Shown here: positions 19,105 through 28,344 of the stretch, in pieces
Layout: each line of letters opens with the position of its first letter
How positions within the stretch are numbered: the first letter of the stretch is position 1
Assembly (NCBI GenBank): GCA_020633555.1
Contig: JACKDL010000020.1
Coordinates: 41,164 to 105,163 of the forward strand
Reading direction: 5' to 3'
Origin: Myxococcales bacterium
GTDB lineage: Bacteria; Myxococcota_A; Bradymonadia; UBA7976; UBA1532
Length of the DNA stretch: 64,000 bases
Translations under genes and position numbers: made by a program
Notes under the pieces: model-generated
What the model was told of the DNA's origin: nothing
The model's database searches: none
Seen by the model: the letters and a program-made list of their open reading frames with translations, nothing else

Positions 19105-21567
19105 CTACTCCGCCGCCGACGCAGGGGCCTCGGCCGGCTGGGCGGCCGCTCCGCCGTCGCCCTTCGCCGCCCCTTCGGCCTTCTTCTTCGCCTCTTCCTC
19201 GGCCTTCTTCTTCGCCTTCTCTGCGCGGTCCTTGGCCACCTTCATCGGGCTGGGCCGCTTGCTGCGCTTGTAGAGCTGGAACTGGCCCTCCTTGGGCTCG
19301 GAGGGCCACACGTTGTTGGTGCGATCGGCGTCGGCGATCTCGTGGAAGGGGTCCAGCTCCACGGCCACGACGGGGCGCTCGGTGATCAACAACTGGCTGA
19401 AGCTGCGGTCGTCGCGGGTCCACACCTCGGCGGGCAGCCGGCGCACCTCGCTCTCACCGCCCTCGTAGGTGAGCTTCAGGATCACCGGCATCACCACCTG
19501 CCCGGCGTTCACCAGGTCCAGCACCTGCACGTGGGCCTTGGTCTTCAGCAGGTCCTTCTCCCAGGGCTCCAGGTCCTTCAGCAGCTTCTCGTAGGCCTCG
19601 GTGTCCTCGGGGGTCACGTCCAGCGGGTCGAAGCCGTTGTAGAAGTCCTTCAGGTGCTCGAAGCGGTCCACCCGGGTCTTCATGCCCTGGTTGCGCTGCC
19701 AGGTCAGGCTCTGGGCCCGGCGCTCATCGCGCTCCTTCTTTTCGATGGCCTTGTCCACCGCCGGATCCCGGGTCTCCAGGCGGTACACCCGCAGCCGCTC
19801 GATGCCCTGATCCACGTGGTCGGTGGTGTAGAACCAGCCCCGCCAGAACCAGTCCAGATCCACCCCGCTGGCATCCTCGAGGGTGCGGAACAGATCGGCG
19901 GGCGTGGGGCGGCGGAAGGCCCAGCGCTGGGCGTAGGTCTTGAACGCCATGTCGAACAGCGTCCGCCCCAGCACGGTCTCGCGCAGGATGTTCAGGGCCG
20001 TGGCGGGCTTGGCGTAGGCGTTGTTGCCGAACTGCAGCAGCGACTCGGAGTTGGTCATGATCGGCACCGAGTCGGGGTCGGTCATGTAGGGCACGATGGC
20101 GTCGGGGTAGCCCCGCCACGAGGGGTAGTCGGGCTCCCACTCCTGCTCGGTGATGAACTGCAGGAAGGTGTTCAGGCCCTCGTCCAGCCAGGTCCACTGG
20201 CGCTCGTCGCTGTTGATGATCATGGGGAACCAGTTGTGGCCCACCTCGTGGATCACCACCGAGATCAGGCCGTACTTCGAGCGGTTCCAGGGCTTCCCCT
20301 CGCCGTAGACGTCGTAGTAGGTGCCGTCGTCCTCGGCCCGGGGGCCGTTGAAGGTCACCATGGGGTACTCCATGCCGCCCACGGGCCCGTTGATGGACCA
20401 GCACACCGGCCACGGGTAGTCCACGGTCATGCGGCTGTAGACCTCGAGGGTGTGGGCCACCGCGTGGCTGGAGTACGGGGTCCACAGGGGCGCGGCCTCG
20501 GCGGGGTAGGCGCTCATGGCCATCACCGTGCGCCCGCCGATCTTCACCGCCAGGGCGTCCCACCAGAAGGTGCGGCTGCTGGCCCAGGCGAAGTCGCGCA
20601 CGTTCTCGGCGCTGAACTTCCAGGTGCGCATGCCTTTGGGGCGGGCCGCGGGCTTCGCCTCGCGGGCGGCCTTGGCCTCGTCGCCGGTGACGATGAGCAC
20701 GGGCTTGTCGAAGGCCTTGCGGGCCTGCTCCAGGCGCTCGCGCTGGGCGGCCGTGAGCACGTCGCGGGGGTTCTTCAGGGTGCCCGTGGCCGCCAGCACG
20801 TGATCGGCCGGCACGGTGAGCTCCACGTCGAAGTCCCCGAACTCCAAGGCGAACTCGCCGCGGCCCAGGAAGGCCTTGTTCTGCCAGCCCGTGTCGGGGC
20901 CGTAGACGGCCATGCGCGGGTACCACTGGGCGATGGTGAAGATCTCGGCGCCGTCGGCCAGCGCCTCGTAGCCGCCCCGGCCGCCGATGATCTCGGCGTC
21001 CACGATGGGGAAGCGGTACTCGACGCTGAAGCGGAAGCGCTCGCCGGAGCGGATGGGCTGGGGCACCTCCACCCGCATCATGGTGTCCACCACGGTGTGG
21101 GGCAGCGTGCGGCCGCGGCGGTCCTTCACCGCCTGGATGGTGTAGCCGCCGTCGAACTGCTGCAGCGCGAACTCCCGCCGGAACCAGCGGTAGCTGTACT
21201 TGCCGAAGTCGCTGGGGGCGCGCTCCACCGAGCGGCTGGCGCTGCCCTTGCGGAAGCGGTTCTGGTCGAGCTGCACCCACAGGTAGTCCAGCGCGTGCGG
21301 GCTGTTGTTGTGGTAGGTGATGTGGGCGGTGCCGCTGAGCACCCGGGCCGCCTCGTCCAGCCGCGCCTCGATGCGGTAGTCCACCCGCTGCTGCCAGTAG
21401 TCGGGCCCCGGGGCGCCGGTGGCCAGGTGCACGCCGTCGGGCGTGGGCAGCTCGGGGTCGAGCTGGGCGAACTTGGCCGAGGCCTGGTTGCCCGACGGGC
21501 CCCGCGCCAAGGCGGGCGCGGCGGGCAGGGCGAGCAGCAGCAGCAGGGCAGGGGCGAGGGATCGCAA
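19105..21567 (-). CDS. M1-family zinc aminopeptidase, exported
   Basis: An 820-residue gluzincin. An N-terminal signal peptide (LAPALLLLLALPAAPALA) precedes the M1 beta-saddle domain. The catalytic centre is HEVGH at 440-444 with the third zinc ligand E463 in LDEGLNTF; the exopeptidase motif reads GGMEYP instead of GAMEN, as in many distant M1 members. The C-terminus (last 60 residues) is a Lys/Glu/Ala-rich low-complexity tail. The predicted start is a TTG at 21567 with GGAG eight bases upstream, because the signal peptide begins there and no ATG or GTG serves. Probably periplasmic peptide degradation. Genes around it share no obvious pathway. Confidence 0.9.
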   Translation of the reverse strand: MRSLAPALLLLLALPAAPALARGPSGNQASAKFAQLDPELPTPDGVHLATGAPGPDYWQQRVDYRIEARLDEAARVLSGTAHITYHNNSPHALDYLWVQLDQNRFRKGSASRSVERAPSDFGKYSYRWFRREFALQQFDGGYTIQAVKDRRGRTLPHTVVDTMMRVEVPQPIRSGERFRFSVEYRFPIVDAEIIGGRGGYEALADGAEIFTIAQWYPRMAVYGPDTGWQNKAFLGRGEFALEFGDFDVELTVPADHVLAATGTLKNPRDVLTAAQRERLEQARKAFDKPVLIVTGDEAKAAREAKPAARPKGMRTWKFSAENVRDFAWASSRTFWWDALAVKIGGRTVMAMSAYPAEAAPLWTPYSSHAVAHTLEVYSRMTVDYPWPVCWSINGPVGGMEYPMVTFNGPRAEDDGTYYDVYGEGKPWNRSKYGLISVVIHEVGHNWFPMIINSDERQWTWLDEGLNTFLQFITEQEWEPDYPSWRGYPDAIVPYMTDPDSVPIMTNSESLLQFGNNAYAKPATALNILRETVLGRTLFDMAFKTYAQRWAFRRPTPADLFRTLEDASGVDLDWFWRGWFYTTDHVDQGIERLRVYRLETRDPAVDKAIEKKERDERRAQSLTWQRNQGMKTRVDRFEHLKDFYNGFDPLDVTPEDTEAYEKLLKDLEPWEKDLLKTKAHVQVLDLVNAGQVVMPVILKLTYEGGESEVRRLPAEVWTRDDRSFSQLLITERPVVAVELDPFHEIADADRTNNVWPSEPKEGQFQLYKRSKRPSPMKVAKDRAEKAKKKAEEEAKKKAEGAAKGDGGAAAQPAEAPASAAE

Positions 21568-21618
21568 GGCAGGCTCCGAGGGGCGGCTCGGTGAGGGACG
21601 CGCGAGCGTCGGTCCAGG

Positions 21619-23772
21619 TTACCCCCGGTAGGGGGCCAGCAGCTCGACCACGGCGTCACCGAAGTCGGCCCACTTGCCCGGGCCCAGGCCCGGCAGCGCC
21701 ATGAACTCGGCCTCGTCGCTCGGGAGCTGAGCGGCCAGGGCGCACATGGACTTGTCGTTGAAGATCACATAGGGCGGCACGCCCCGCTCCCGCGCCTGAT
21801 CGGTGCGGAACCGGCGCAGGGCCTCGACGACCTGGTCGTCGGCCTGGGCCCCGTGATCCACCGCCGCCGTGCCCCGGCGCAGCATCTCGGCGCGCCGGGC
21901 GGGCAAGGCGCCGGGCACCAGGTGCGGCGGCGGCCGGAAGCCCGCGCCCTCGCGGCCCTGCATGACGCTCCAGCCGCGCTCGGTGAGCTGGATGAGTGGG
22001 TACTTGCCGCTGGTCAGCATGCACAGCCGTTGATCCACCAGCAGGTTCAGCAGCTCCACGGCCCGATCGGGATGTAACCCCTTCAGGATGCCGAAGGTGC
22101 TCAGCCGGGGCAGGGGCGTGCGCTGCAGATCCTTGGTCTGGCTGCCCGCCAGCATGGCCGCCACCTTGCGGGCGCCGAAGCGGCCCTCGGCCCGGGCGAC
22201 GCCGGCCAGCGCCTTGCGCAGCACCAGGGCCTCCTCGTCGGTGGGCTCGCTGAACTCGATGCCGGGCACGCCGCCCACGCCGTCGCCCGAGCAGCGGTCG
22301 CAGCCGGGGCAGGCGCCGTCCATGGCCTCGCCGAAGTAGTCCAGCACGAAGCTGTGGCGGCAGCCGGGGTGGTGCACGAAGCGCCGCATGAGCGACAGCT
22401 TGCCCAGCTCGTGCTCGCGGTGGGTCTCGATGGCGGCGAAGTCGATGCCCAGGCTGTGCACCTCGGCGGGGGCCATGGGGTGGGCCCGGAAGCCGCCGTA
22501 GCCGTCGAACTGCACGGCGTCCACCCGCATGAGGCGCCGCAGGCAGGTCTCGACCACGCCGTCATGGCCCGCCGAGGTCACCGCCCGCTCCAGCTCCGCC
22601 AGGCTGACGGGCTGCTCGGGCGGGAAGCCCCGCAGGGCCTGCCACACCCCGGCCAGCGCGTCGGGGGGCGGGTGGCTGCGGTCGATGAGGAACTCGTGCA
22701 CCCGGGTGTCGTACGGGTTGTACAGGAGCAGGCAGCGGGCGGGCTCGCGGTCGCGGCCGGCCCGGCCCACCTCCTGGTAGTAGCCCTCGACGGTGCGCGG
22801 CAGATCCACGTGGACCACCGCCCGCACGTCGGCGCGATCCACCCCCATGCCGAAGGCGTTGGTGGCCACCGCCACTCGGGCCGCCCCCGACATGAAGCGC
22901 TCCTGGGCGGTGTGGCGATCCTCGTCGCCCATGCCCCCGTGGTAGGCCACCACGTGCTTGGGCCCCAGGGCCTGCCCCACCACCGCGGCGTAGCGCTCCA
23001 CCCGCTTGCGGGTGCTGGCGTAGACGATCACCGCGCCGGACTGCCCCTCCTCGCTGCGCAGGAAGCGCACCAGGCGGCGCTCCCGGTCCTTGTCGCCCTG
23101 GCACAGCCGGGCCTCGAGGAACAGGTTGGGGCGCAGGAAGCCCGCCACGTGGCCCGAGGCATCGGGCAGGTGCAGCGCCTGCAGGATGTCGGTGCGCACC
23201 TCGGGGGTGGCGGTGGCGGTGCAGGCCAGCACCCGCGGGGGGCTCAGCCGGTCGATGACGTCGCCCAGGCGGGTGTAGTCGGGGCGGAAGTCGTGGCCCC
23301 AGCGGCTGATGCAGTGGGCCTCGTCCACGGCGAACAGGGCGATGTCAGCCCGCTGCAGCGCCCGCACGAAGGCCCCGTGCCGGAAGCGCTCGGGGGCCAC
23401 GTACACCAGCTTCAGATCGCCGCCGGCCAGCCGCTCGATGGTGGCCCGCTGCTGCTCGGTGCTCTGGCTGGAGTTGATGTAAGCCGCGGCGATGCCCTTG
23501 GCCTGCAGGGCGTCCACCTGGTCCTTCATCAGCGCGATGAGGGGGCTGACCACCACGGTCACGCCGTCCAGCAGCAGCGCCGGGAGCTGGTAACACAGGC
23601 TCTTGCCCGCGCCCGTGGGCATGATGGCCAGGGTGGGCTGGCCGCCCAGCACGTCCTCGATGACCTCGCGTTGCCCCTTGTGGAACTCCGAGAACCCGAA
23701 GTGTGCCTCCAGCGCGGCGCGCAGGGCGTCGCCGGCGGGGGCGGGCTCGGGCACAGGCAGGGCGGCGGGCAT
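21619..23772 (-). CDS. recQ: ATP-dependent DNA helicase RecQ
   Basis: A 717-residue 3'-5' DNA helicase for recombination and replication-fork repair. Visible in order: the RecQ zero motif FGFSEFHKGQREVI, Walker A MPTGAGKSLCYQLPA, VVSPLIALMKDQV, DEAHCISRWGHDFRPDY, TATATPEV, the C-terminal helicase motifs NAFGMGVDRADVRAVVHVD and YYQEVGRAGRD. The zinc-binding region (CRHSF ... CPGCDRCSG), a winged helix and a C-terminal HRDC-like domain (VPPYVIFNDKSMCALAAQLP ... LPGLGPGKW) follow. All ATPase motifs look intact. Divergent from the amidohydrolase gene at 23968. Confidence 0.96.
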   Translation of the reverse strand: MPAALPVPEPAPAGDALRAALEAHFGFSEFHKGQREVIEDVLGGQPTLAIMPTGAGKSLCYQLPALLLDGVTVVVSPLIALMKDQVDALQAKGIAAAYINSSQSTEQQRATIERLAGGDLKLVYVAPERFRHGAFVRALQRADIALFAVDEAHCISRWGHDFRPDYTRLGDVIDRLSPPRVLACTATATPEVRTDILQALHLPDASGHVAGFLRPNLFLEARLCQGDKDRERRLVRFLRSEEGQSGAVIVYASTRKRVERYAAVVGQALGPKHVVAYHGGMGDEDRHTAQERFMSGAARVAVATNAFGMGVDRADVRAVVHVDLPRTVEGYYQEVGRAGRDREPARCLLLYNPYDTRVHEFLIDRSHPPPDALAGVWQALRGFPPEQPVSLAELERAVTSAGHDGVVETCLRRLMRVDAVQFDGYGGFRAHPMAPAEVHSLGIDFAAIETHREHELGKLSLMRRFVHHPGCRHSFVLDYFGEAMDGACPGCDRCSGDGVGGVPGIEFSEPTDEEALVLRKALAGVARAEGRFGARKVAAMLAGSQTKDLQRTPLPRLSTFGILKGLHPDRAVELLNLLVDQRLCMLTSGKYPLIQLTERGWSVMQGREGAGFRPPPHLVPGALPARRAEMLRRGTAAVDHGAQADDQVVEALRRFRTDQARERGVPPYVIFNDKSMCALAAQLPSDEAEFMALPGLGPGKWADFGDAVVELLAPYRG

Positions 23773-23967
23773 TGTGGGCTCTCTGGCTGGGGCGTCCGTC
23801 GGGCTTCAGTGGATCCGTCGGCAGCCCGCGGGCGATGTCGCGTCTTTTTCTCGCGGGCACTTCCGGGGGCGGCCGGCGCGCGCCAGGGTGCCGCAGGGCG
23901 GGTGGGCCCGGCAACCGTGTCCACAGAGCGTGTAGAGTGGCGCCCCTTTGACGATGTGGAGCCCGCC

Positions 23968-24699
23968 GTGAGCGAGGTGGTGGTTCAGATCGGGGATCCG
24001 CAGCGCGCGGCGGGGCCCTTCGTGTTCACCTGTGAGCACGCCAGCAACGCCCTGTGGGGCACGCCGGCCACGCCGGACGACCTGGCGCTGGTCAACGATC
24101 ACTGGGGGTGGGACCCGGGCGCTGCCGGCGTGTGCCGGATCCTGGTCCAGGCGCTGGACGGGCCCGCGGTGCTGGCCGGCTTCAGCCGCCTGCTCATCGA
24201 CCCGAACCGGCCGCTGTCGAGCGACACCCTGATCCGCCCGGACTGCGACGGGCTGCCGGTGAGCTTCAACCAGGGGCTGAGCGACGGGGCGCGGCAGGCC
24301 CGCATCGACCGCTTCTACCGGCCCTATCACGCCCGGGCCATCGCCGTCCTGCAGGCGCGGCGGGCCCGCGGCCCCGTGTTGCTGGTGGGCATCCACAGCT
24401 TCACCCCGAGCCTGCGGGGCGAGGCGCGCCCCATGGACTTCGGCGTGCTCTGCACCGACGACGGGGCCCGCGCGGCGGCGCTCTGCCAGGCCCTGGCGGC
24501 GGACGGCTGGCGGGCGCAGGTCAACGCGCCGTACTCGGGCCACGACGGGTTCATGCACGCCGGGGACACCCACGCGGCGGCCGCTGGGGACGTGCCGGTG
24601 CTGATGATCGAGATCCGCCAGGACCACCTGCGCGAGGGGGCCGGCGTGGCTCGGATGGCGCAAGCGCTGGCCCGGGCGCTGCCGGCCGTCGCCCCCTGA
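23968..24699 (+). CDS. N-formylglutamate amidohydrolase family protein
   Basis: A 243-residue zinc hydrolase-like protein. It shows the family pattern VFTCEHASNALW, NDHWGWDPGA, SRLLIDPNRP, a long His-containing stretch FYRPYHARAI, LLVGIHSFTPSL, and a late block VLMIEIRQDHL. The family releases formate from N-formyl-L-glutamate, the last step of one histidine-degradation route, though many members act on unknown N-formyl amino acids. GTG 23968 is preceded by GGAG at six bases. The hutF-like gene at 51822, which makes formylglutamate, is about 27 kb away, so the two could serve the same route without being linked in an operon. Confidence 0.85.
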   Translation: MSEVVVQIGDPQRAAGPFVFTCEHASNALWGTPATPDDLALVNDHWGWDPGAAGVCRILVQALDGPAVLAGFSRLLIDPNRPLSSDTLIRPDCDGLPVSFNQGLSDGARQARIDRFYRPYHARAIAVLQARRARGPVLLVGIHSFTPSLRGEARPMDFGVLCTDDGARAAALCQALAADGWRAQVNAPYSGHDGFMHAGDTHAAAAGDVPVLMIEIRQDHLREGAGVARMAQALARALPAVAP

Positions 24700-24913
24700 T
24701 CCGCGGGGGCCGGGGCAGCGGCGCTGCGTCAACGGCGGCGCGGCTTTGCCAACCTTTGCGGCCCCAGCCTGTCCTTGGCCCGAACGATCCCGTATGGTTG
24801 GCGCCCTTTGAACCGGCGGCCGCCCCCAGGGGCCGGGCCGCCCTCCACCCGCCTCGGTGGCCGAGGTCCGCGCCCGTGGACCCCCACCAAAGCGAGAGCA
24901 CAGGAGGCCGCCC

Positions 24914-25138
24914 ATGGCCAAAGCACGCCCCTCGATCACGAAGCGCCTGCGTGAGAAGACCCTGATGGAGAAGCGCCAGCGCAAGCAGGAGCGCAAGGCC
25001 GACCGCGTCACCGACCGCGACGACGTGGTGGTGAACGTCGACGGCGATCCCGATCTGGCCGGCATCGTGCCCGGGCCCCAGAAGCCCGCCTGGATCGACT
25101 TCGTGCCCGAGGACGAGCGTCCCGGCTACGACGACTGA
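24914..25138 (+). CDS. Small charged conserved-looking protein
   Basis: A 74-residue protein. The N-terminal half is very basic and helical (MAKARPSITKRLREKTLMEK, then RQRKQERKADR), the C-terminal half is acidic (VNVDGDPDLAG, ending FVPEDERPGYDD). A perfect AGGAGG lies six bases before the ATG, suggesting high expression. The charge split suggests nucleic-acid or ribosome contact, but this is inference. About 210 bases of non-coding sequence precede it, and I see no convincing promoter box in them. Confidence 0.75.
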   Translation: MAKARPSITKRLREKTLMEKRQRKQERKADRVTDRDDVVVNVDGDPDLAGIVPGPQKPAWIDFVPEDERPGYDD

Positions 25139-25282
25139 AGCCCGCCGGCGGGCCGATCCACTGTGCCCGCCGCCCCCCTCCTGCGCCCCACCCGCCTTCG
25201 GCCTGCGCCTCCCCGGTTGGATCTCGCCGTGGGGATCGGCATCCACTAGGGTGCCGATGACTTCGCAGGGCGGGAGGAGACC

Positions 25283-26497
25283 ATGAGCGGCAACGACGAC
25301 GACGCCATCAAGGCGGTGTTTGCGCAGATGCAGGGCGGGGGATCCGCCGACGGCGGCGCCGACGCCTCGGCCGAGCCGAAGGGCGAGGCCCCGTCCGCGG
25401 GCGCGCCGCCCAAGCCGCGCGCCACGTTCACCGAGGGCCTGAAGACCTTCCCGGGCATCAGCCCCCGGGCCTGGGAGCACCCCGCCGACCGCGCGGCGCT
25501 CAGCGCCCTGCGCAAGGTCCCGGGCTTCGATCAGGTGCTCAAGCGCATCTTCGGGCTCGTCAACGACAAGAGCCTGCGCCTGCTGTTCCTGGCCAACACG
25601 GTGAAGGTGGGCCCCACGCAGTGCGCCCGGGTCTACGAGGCCTTCCAAGACTGCCTGGCGGCGTTGGACGCCCCCTACGAGCCCGATCTGTTCATCGCCC
25701 AGACGCCGCTGGTGAACGCGGGCGCCATCGGCGTGGACGAGCCCTTCATCGTGCTCAACTCGGGCACCGTGGAGCTGCTGGACGACGACGAGCTGCGCTT
25801 CGTGATCGGCCACGAGCTGGGCCACGCCCTGTCGGGCCACGCGCTCTACAAGACCATGCTGGCCATCATCCTGCGGTTCACCATCTTCCGGCTGGGCATG
25901 GTCACCGGGATGATCCGCATGGGCATCTTCATGGCCCTGCAGGAGTGGTCCCGCAAGAGCGAGCTGAGCGCCGATCGCGCCGGGCTGCTGTGCCTGCAGG
26001 ACCCCCAGGCGGCTTATCGGATCCACATGAAGATGGCGGGCGGCAACCTGGTGGACCAGATGGATCTGGACGCCTTCATCGCCCAGGCCGAGGCCTACGA
26101 GGGCGACGAGGAGCTCACGGACTCGGTGTTCAAGCTGCTGCACCTGCTGGGCAAGTCGCACCCCTTCCCGGTGCTGCGCCTGACGGCCCTGAAGCGCTGG
26201 GTGGACGGCGGCGAGTACGCCAAGGTGCTCAACGGCGCCTACCCGAAGCGCGGCGACGACCGGGCGCAGGGCACCGTGTACGAGGACGTCAGCGACAGCG
26301 TGAAGCACTACCGGGAGTCGGTGAAGGACGGGGGCGACGGTGTGTCGCGCTTCTTCACCGAGCTGGGCCAGGGGCTCAGCGAGGCCGGCGGGGCCCTGTG
26401 GGACCAGGTGCGCGACGCCTTCAAGCGCCCGGACGACGAGGGCGGCGAAGACGACGGTGACGCCGGGGACGACGCGGGCGGAGCCTCGACCCTGTGA
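25283..26497 (+). CDS. M48-family zinc metalloprotease
   Basis: A 404-residue protein with the M48 active site HELGH (H177, E178, H181) and third ligand E227 in SELSADRAG. Upstream is an about 60-residue Gly/Ala/Asp-rich leader, then a conserved block (ITP-like SPRAWEHPADRAALSALRKV) found in M48 proteins fused to a DUF-like N-domain. A hydrophobic segment near 190-220 may be a membrane helix. The C-terminus is strongly acidic. The gene ends in GTGA overlap with the next gene and starts a three-gene coupled unit. GGGAGGAG precedes the ATG. M48 enzymes do membrane or envelope protein quality control; the substrate here is unknown. Confidence 0.88.
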   Translation: MSGNDDDAIKAVFAQMQGGGSADGGADASAEPKGEAPSAGAPPKPRATFTEGLKTFPGISPRAWEHPADRAALSALRKVPGFDQVLKRIFGLVNDKSLRLLFLANTVKVGPTQCARVYEAFQDCLAALDAPYEPDLFIAQTPLVNAGAIGVDEPFIVLNSGTVELLDDDELRFVIGHELGHALSGHALYKTMLAIILRFTIFRLGMVTGMIRMGIFMALQEWSRKSELSADRAGLLCLQDPQAAYRIHMKMAGGNLVDQMDLDAFIAQAEAYEGDEELTDSVFKLLHLLGKSHPFPVLRLTALKRWVDGGEYAKVLNGAYPKRGDDRAQGTVYEDVSDSVKHYRESVKDGGDGVSRFFTELGQGLSEAGGALWDQVRDAFKRPDDEGGEDDGDAGDDAGGASTL

Positions 26498-27843
26498 TCC
26501 ATCGGCTCGCCCCGCTGCTCCTGGCCCTGGGCCTGGCGACGCCGGCGCGGGCGGGTCTGGACGCCGATCTGGCGCGGTTCAGCGCGGCCCCGGGGGCGCG
26601 GCTGGTGATCCCCCGGCTGGACCGGGTGCTGGGGCCCCTGGGCGACCTGGTGCAGCGGCTGCAGCAGCACCCCGACTGGGCCCTGTTCCTGGGGCTGCCG
26701 CTGTCGGCCTTCCTGGCCCGCACGGGCATCGATCTCACCGATCCGCAGGCGCTGGCCCACCAGGGGCTGAAGCTGGACGGGCCGCTGTGGGTGCACCGCG
26801 GCGCGGTGACGGTGGCCTCGTTGCCGCTGGCCGACGGCGCCAAGGGCGCGGCCTTCCTGGCGACGCTGGCGGGGCTGCCCGCCGAGCCCACCGCGAGCGG
26901 CTGGGCCTTGGGCGGCCTGAGCCTGCGCCACGCCGACGGCCGCATGCTGGTGGCCGACGCCCCCGACGGCGCCGATCGCTGGGGGGGGCCGGTGCCCCCC
27001 GATGCCCACGCCGCGCCTTTGGCGGGCTGCCCGCGGGCCCCCGGCGAGGCCGATCTGTGGCTGACCTGGCAGAGTGCCCTGGGCAAGGCGTGCCTGACGG
27101 CGCGGCTGGACCCCGACCGCGTGCGGGTGGACGTGCAGGTGCGCAGCCCGCTGGTGCAGGGCTGGCTGGGCGCGCCCGGGCCTTGGCCGTCGCTCCCGGC
27201 GGATCCCACGGCCGCCCTGGGCGTGCGCCTGGGCCCCACCGCGCTGAAGCGCCTGCGCGCCCAAGCGGCGAAGCGGGGCCAGGCGGCGGCCGCCGAGGGC
27301 TTCACGGGGGCCGTGCACGCGGCCGCGGGGCCGGGGCCCACCGACCTGTTCGTGCTGGCCGAGCTGGCCGGCGACGCGCCGGCGGGCATCCCGGCGGGCG
27401 CTCGGGCCGCGCTGGCGGGCGTGGGGCGGCTGGTGGCCGAGGGCGAGGGCCTGGTGGTCTTCCCCCGCGAGGTGCAGGCCGAGCCCACGCCGCTGGCCCG
27501 GGTGCTGCGGCAGCCCCAGGGGCTGGTGATCCGCGGGCCCGGCGCCGCGCCGGCGCTGGCGGCGCTGCCCGCACGGCTGAAGGGGCGGGCCCACGTGGAT
27601 CCAGCCCTGTGGCGGCAGGCCTCGGCGCTGCTGTGGTTGCGCTTCACCGGGCCTCCGCACGACGGGCAGCCCTACCTGGACGCGGTGCGCCCCGCGCTGA
27701 CCTTCCTGGGCCGCGATCTGGCCCAGGCCCGCAAGGTGGCGGCGGCCGCGGCGTGGGTGGCCGGGCACGTGGCCGAGCTGGCCGTGGCGGCCTGGCCCAC
27801 CCCCGACGGCCTGGCCGTGGCGGTCGAGGTGGTGCGGCTGTGA
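26494..27843 (+). CDS. Exported protein of unknown function
   Basis: A 449-residue protein with a signal peptide (HRLAPLLLALGLATPARA) and no further membrane helix. The body is Leu/Ala/Gly-rich with repeated short beta-strand text (LWVHRGAVTVASLPLADG, GLSLRHADGRMLVADAPDG) like DUF3352-type or similar periplasmic proteins, but I do not recognise a family with confidence. The start GTG overlaps the stop of the M48 gene and the stop overlaps the next start, so all three are translationally coupled and likely co-functional in the envelope. Confidence 0.7.
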   Translation: MIHRLAPLLLALGLATPARAGLDADLARFSAAPGARLVIPRLDRVLGPLGDLVQRLQQHPDWALFLGLPLSAFLARTGIDLTDPQALAHQGLKLDGPLWVHRGAVTVASLPLADGAKGAAFLATLAGLPAEPTASGWALGGLSLRHADGRMLVADAPDGADRWGGPVPPDAHAAPLAGCPRAPGEADLWLTWQSALGKACLTARLDPDRVRVDVQVRSPLVQGWLGAPGPWPSLPADPTAALGVRLGPTALKRLRAQAAKRGQAAAAEGFTGAVHAAAGPGPTDLFVLAELAGDAPAGIPAGARAALAGVGRLVAEGEGLVVFPREVQAEPTPLARVLRQPQGLVIRGPGAAPALAALPARLKGRAHVDPALWRQASALLWLRFTGPPHDGQPYLDAVRPALTFLGRDLAQARKVAAAAAWVAGHVAELAVAAWPTPDGLAVAVEVVRL

Positions 27844-28250
27844 GGGCGCTGATCCTGCTGCTGATGGTCGCGCAGGCGGTGACCGCATGCCGGGAGCCGG
27901 CGCCGAGCGCGCCCGGGCCTGGCACCCTCTCGGCGCCGGCCTCCGCGGCACCCGCCACGACGCCCGAGCCGATCCCCGACGCGGCACCGGTGGCGGCGCC
28001 GGCGGGTGATCGCTGGGCGCGGGTGGCGCCGGCGGAGCCCGATCCGCAGGCCAAGGCCCTCTACCGCGCCGCCATGGGCCGGCTGGCCCGGGGCGATCAC
28101 GCGGGCGCCACGCCCCTGATCCAGCAGATCCGCCGTGAGCACCCCGACAGCCGCTTCGCGGCCCGCCTGGACGCCGCGGGGGGCCGCGCGGGCGGTCCCA
28201 TCGCGCTGTTGGCGGCGGTGGCGGGCCTGCTCGCCGGGGCCGCAAAATAG
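27840..28250 (+). CDS. Small lipoprotein with C-terminal hydrophobic tail
   Basis: A 136-residue protein. Lipobox AVTAC (Cys about 17) follows a short hydrophobic segment, then a Pro/Ala linker of about 35 residues, a helical segment resembling one tetratricopeptide unit (KALYRAAMGRLARGDHAGA), and a hydrophobic C-terminus (GGPIALLAAVAGLLAGA) that could be a membrane helix. Coupled by GTGA to the gene before it. Unknown function; belongs with the M48 unit by position. Confidence 0.72.
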   Translation: MRALILLLMVAQAVTACREPAPSAPGPGTLSAPASAAPATTPEPIPDAAPVAAPAGDRWARVAPAEPDPQAKALYRAAMGRLARGDHAGATPLIQQIRREHPDSRFAARLDAAGGRAGGPIALLAAVAGLLAGAAK

Positions 28251-28344
28251 CGCCGGCGGCCCCGTCCCTGGCCGCAACCTCGCTGACACGCCCCCCGGTC
28301 GAGTGGTTTGATGCCCCGTCCGGCCTGCCCCAAGGGAGCCGCCC

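Noticed and set aside
19342..21594. 750-residue plus-strand open frame
   Set aside because: Antisense of the M1 aminopeptidase, whose HEVGH-x18-E site is intact on the minus strand.
25139..25160. gcccgccggcgggc palindrome after the small charged protein as a terminator
   Set aside because: No following T run; short GC palindromes are frequent at this base composition.
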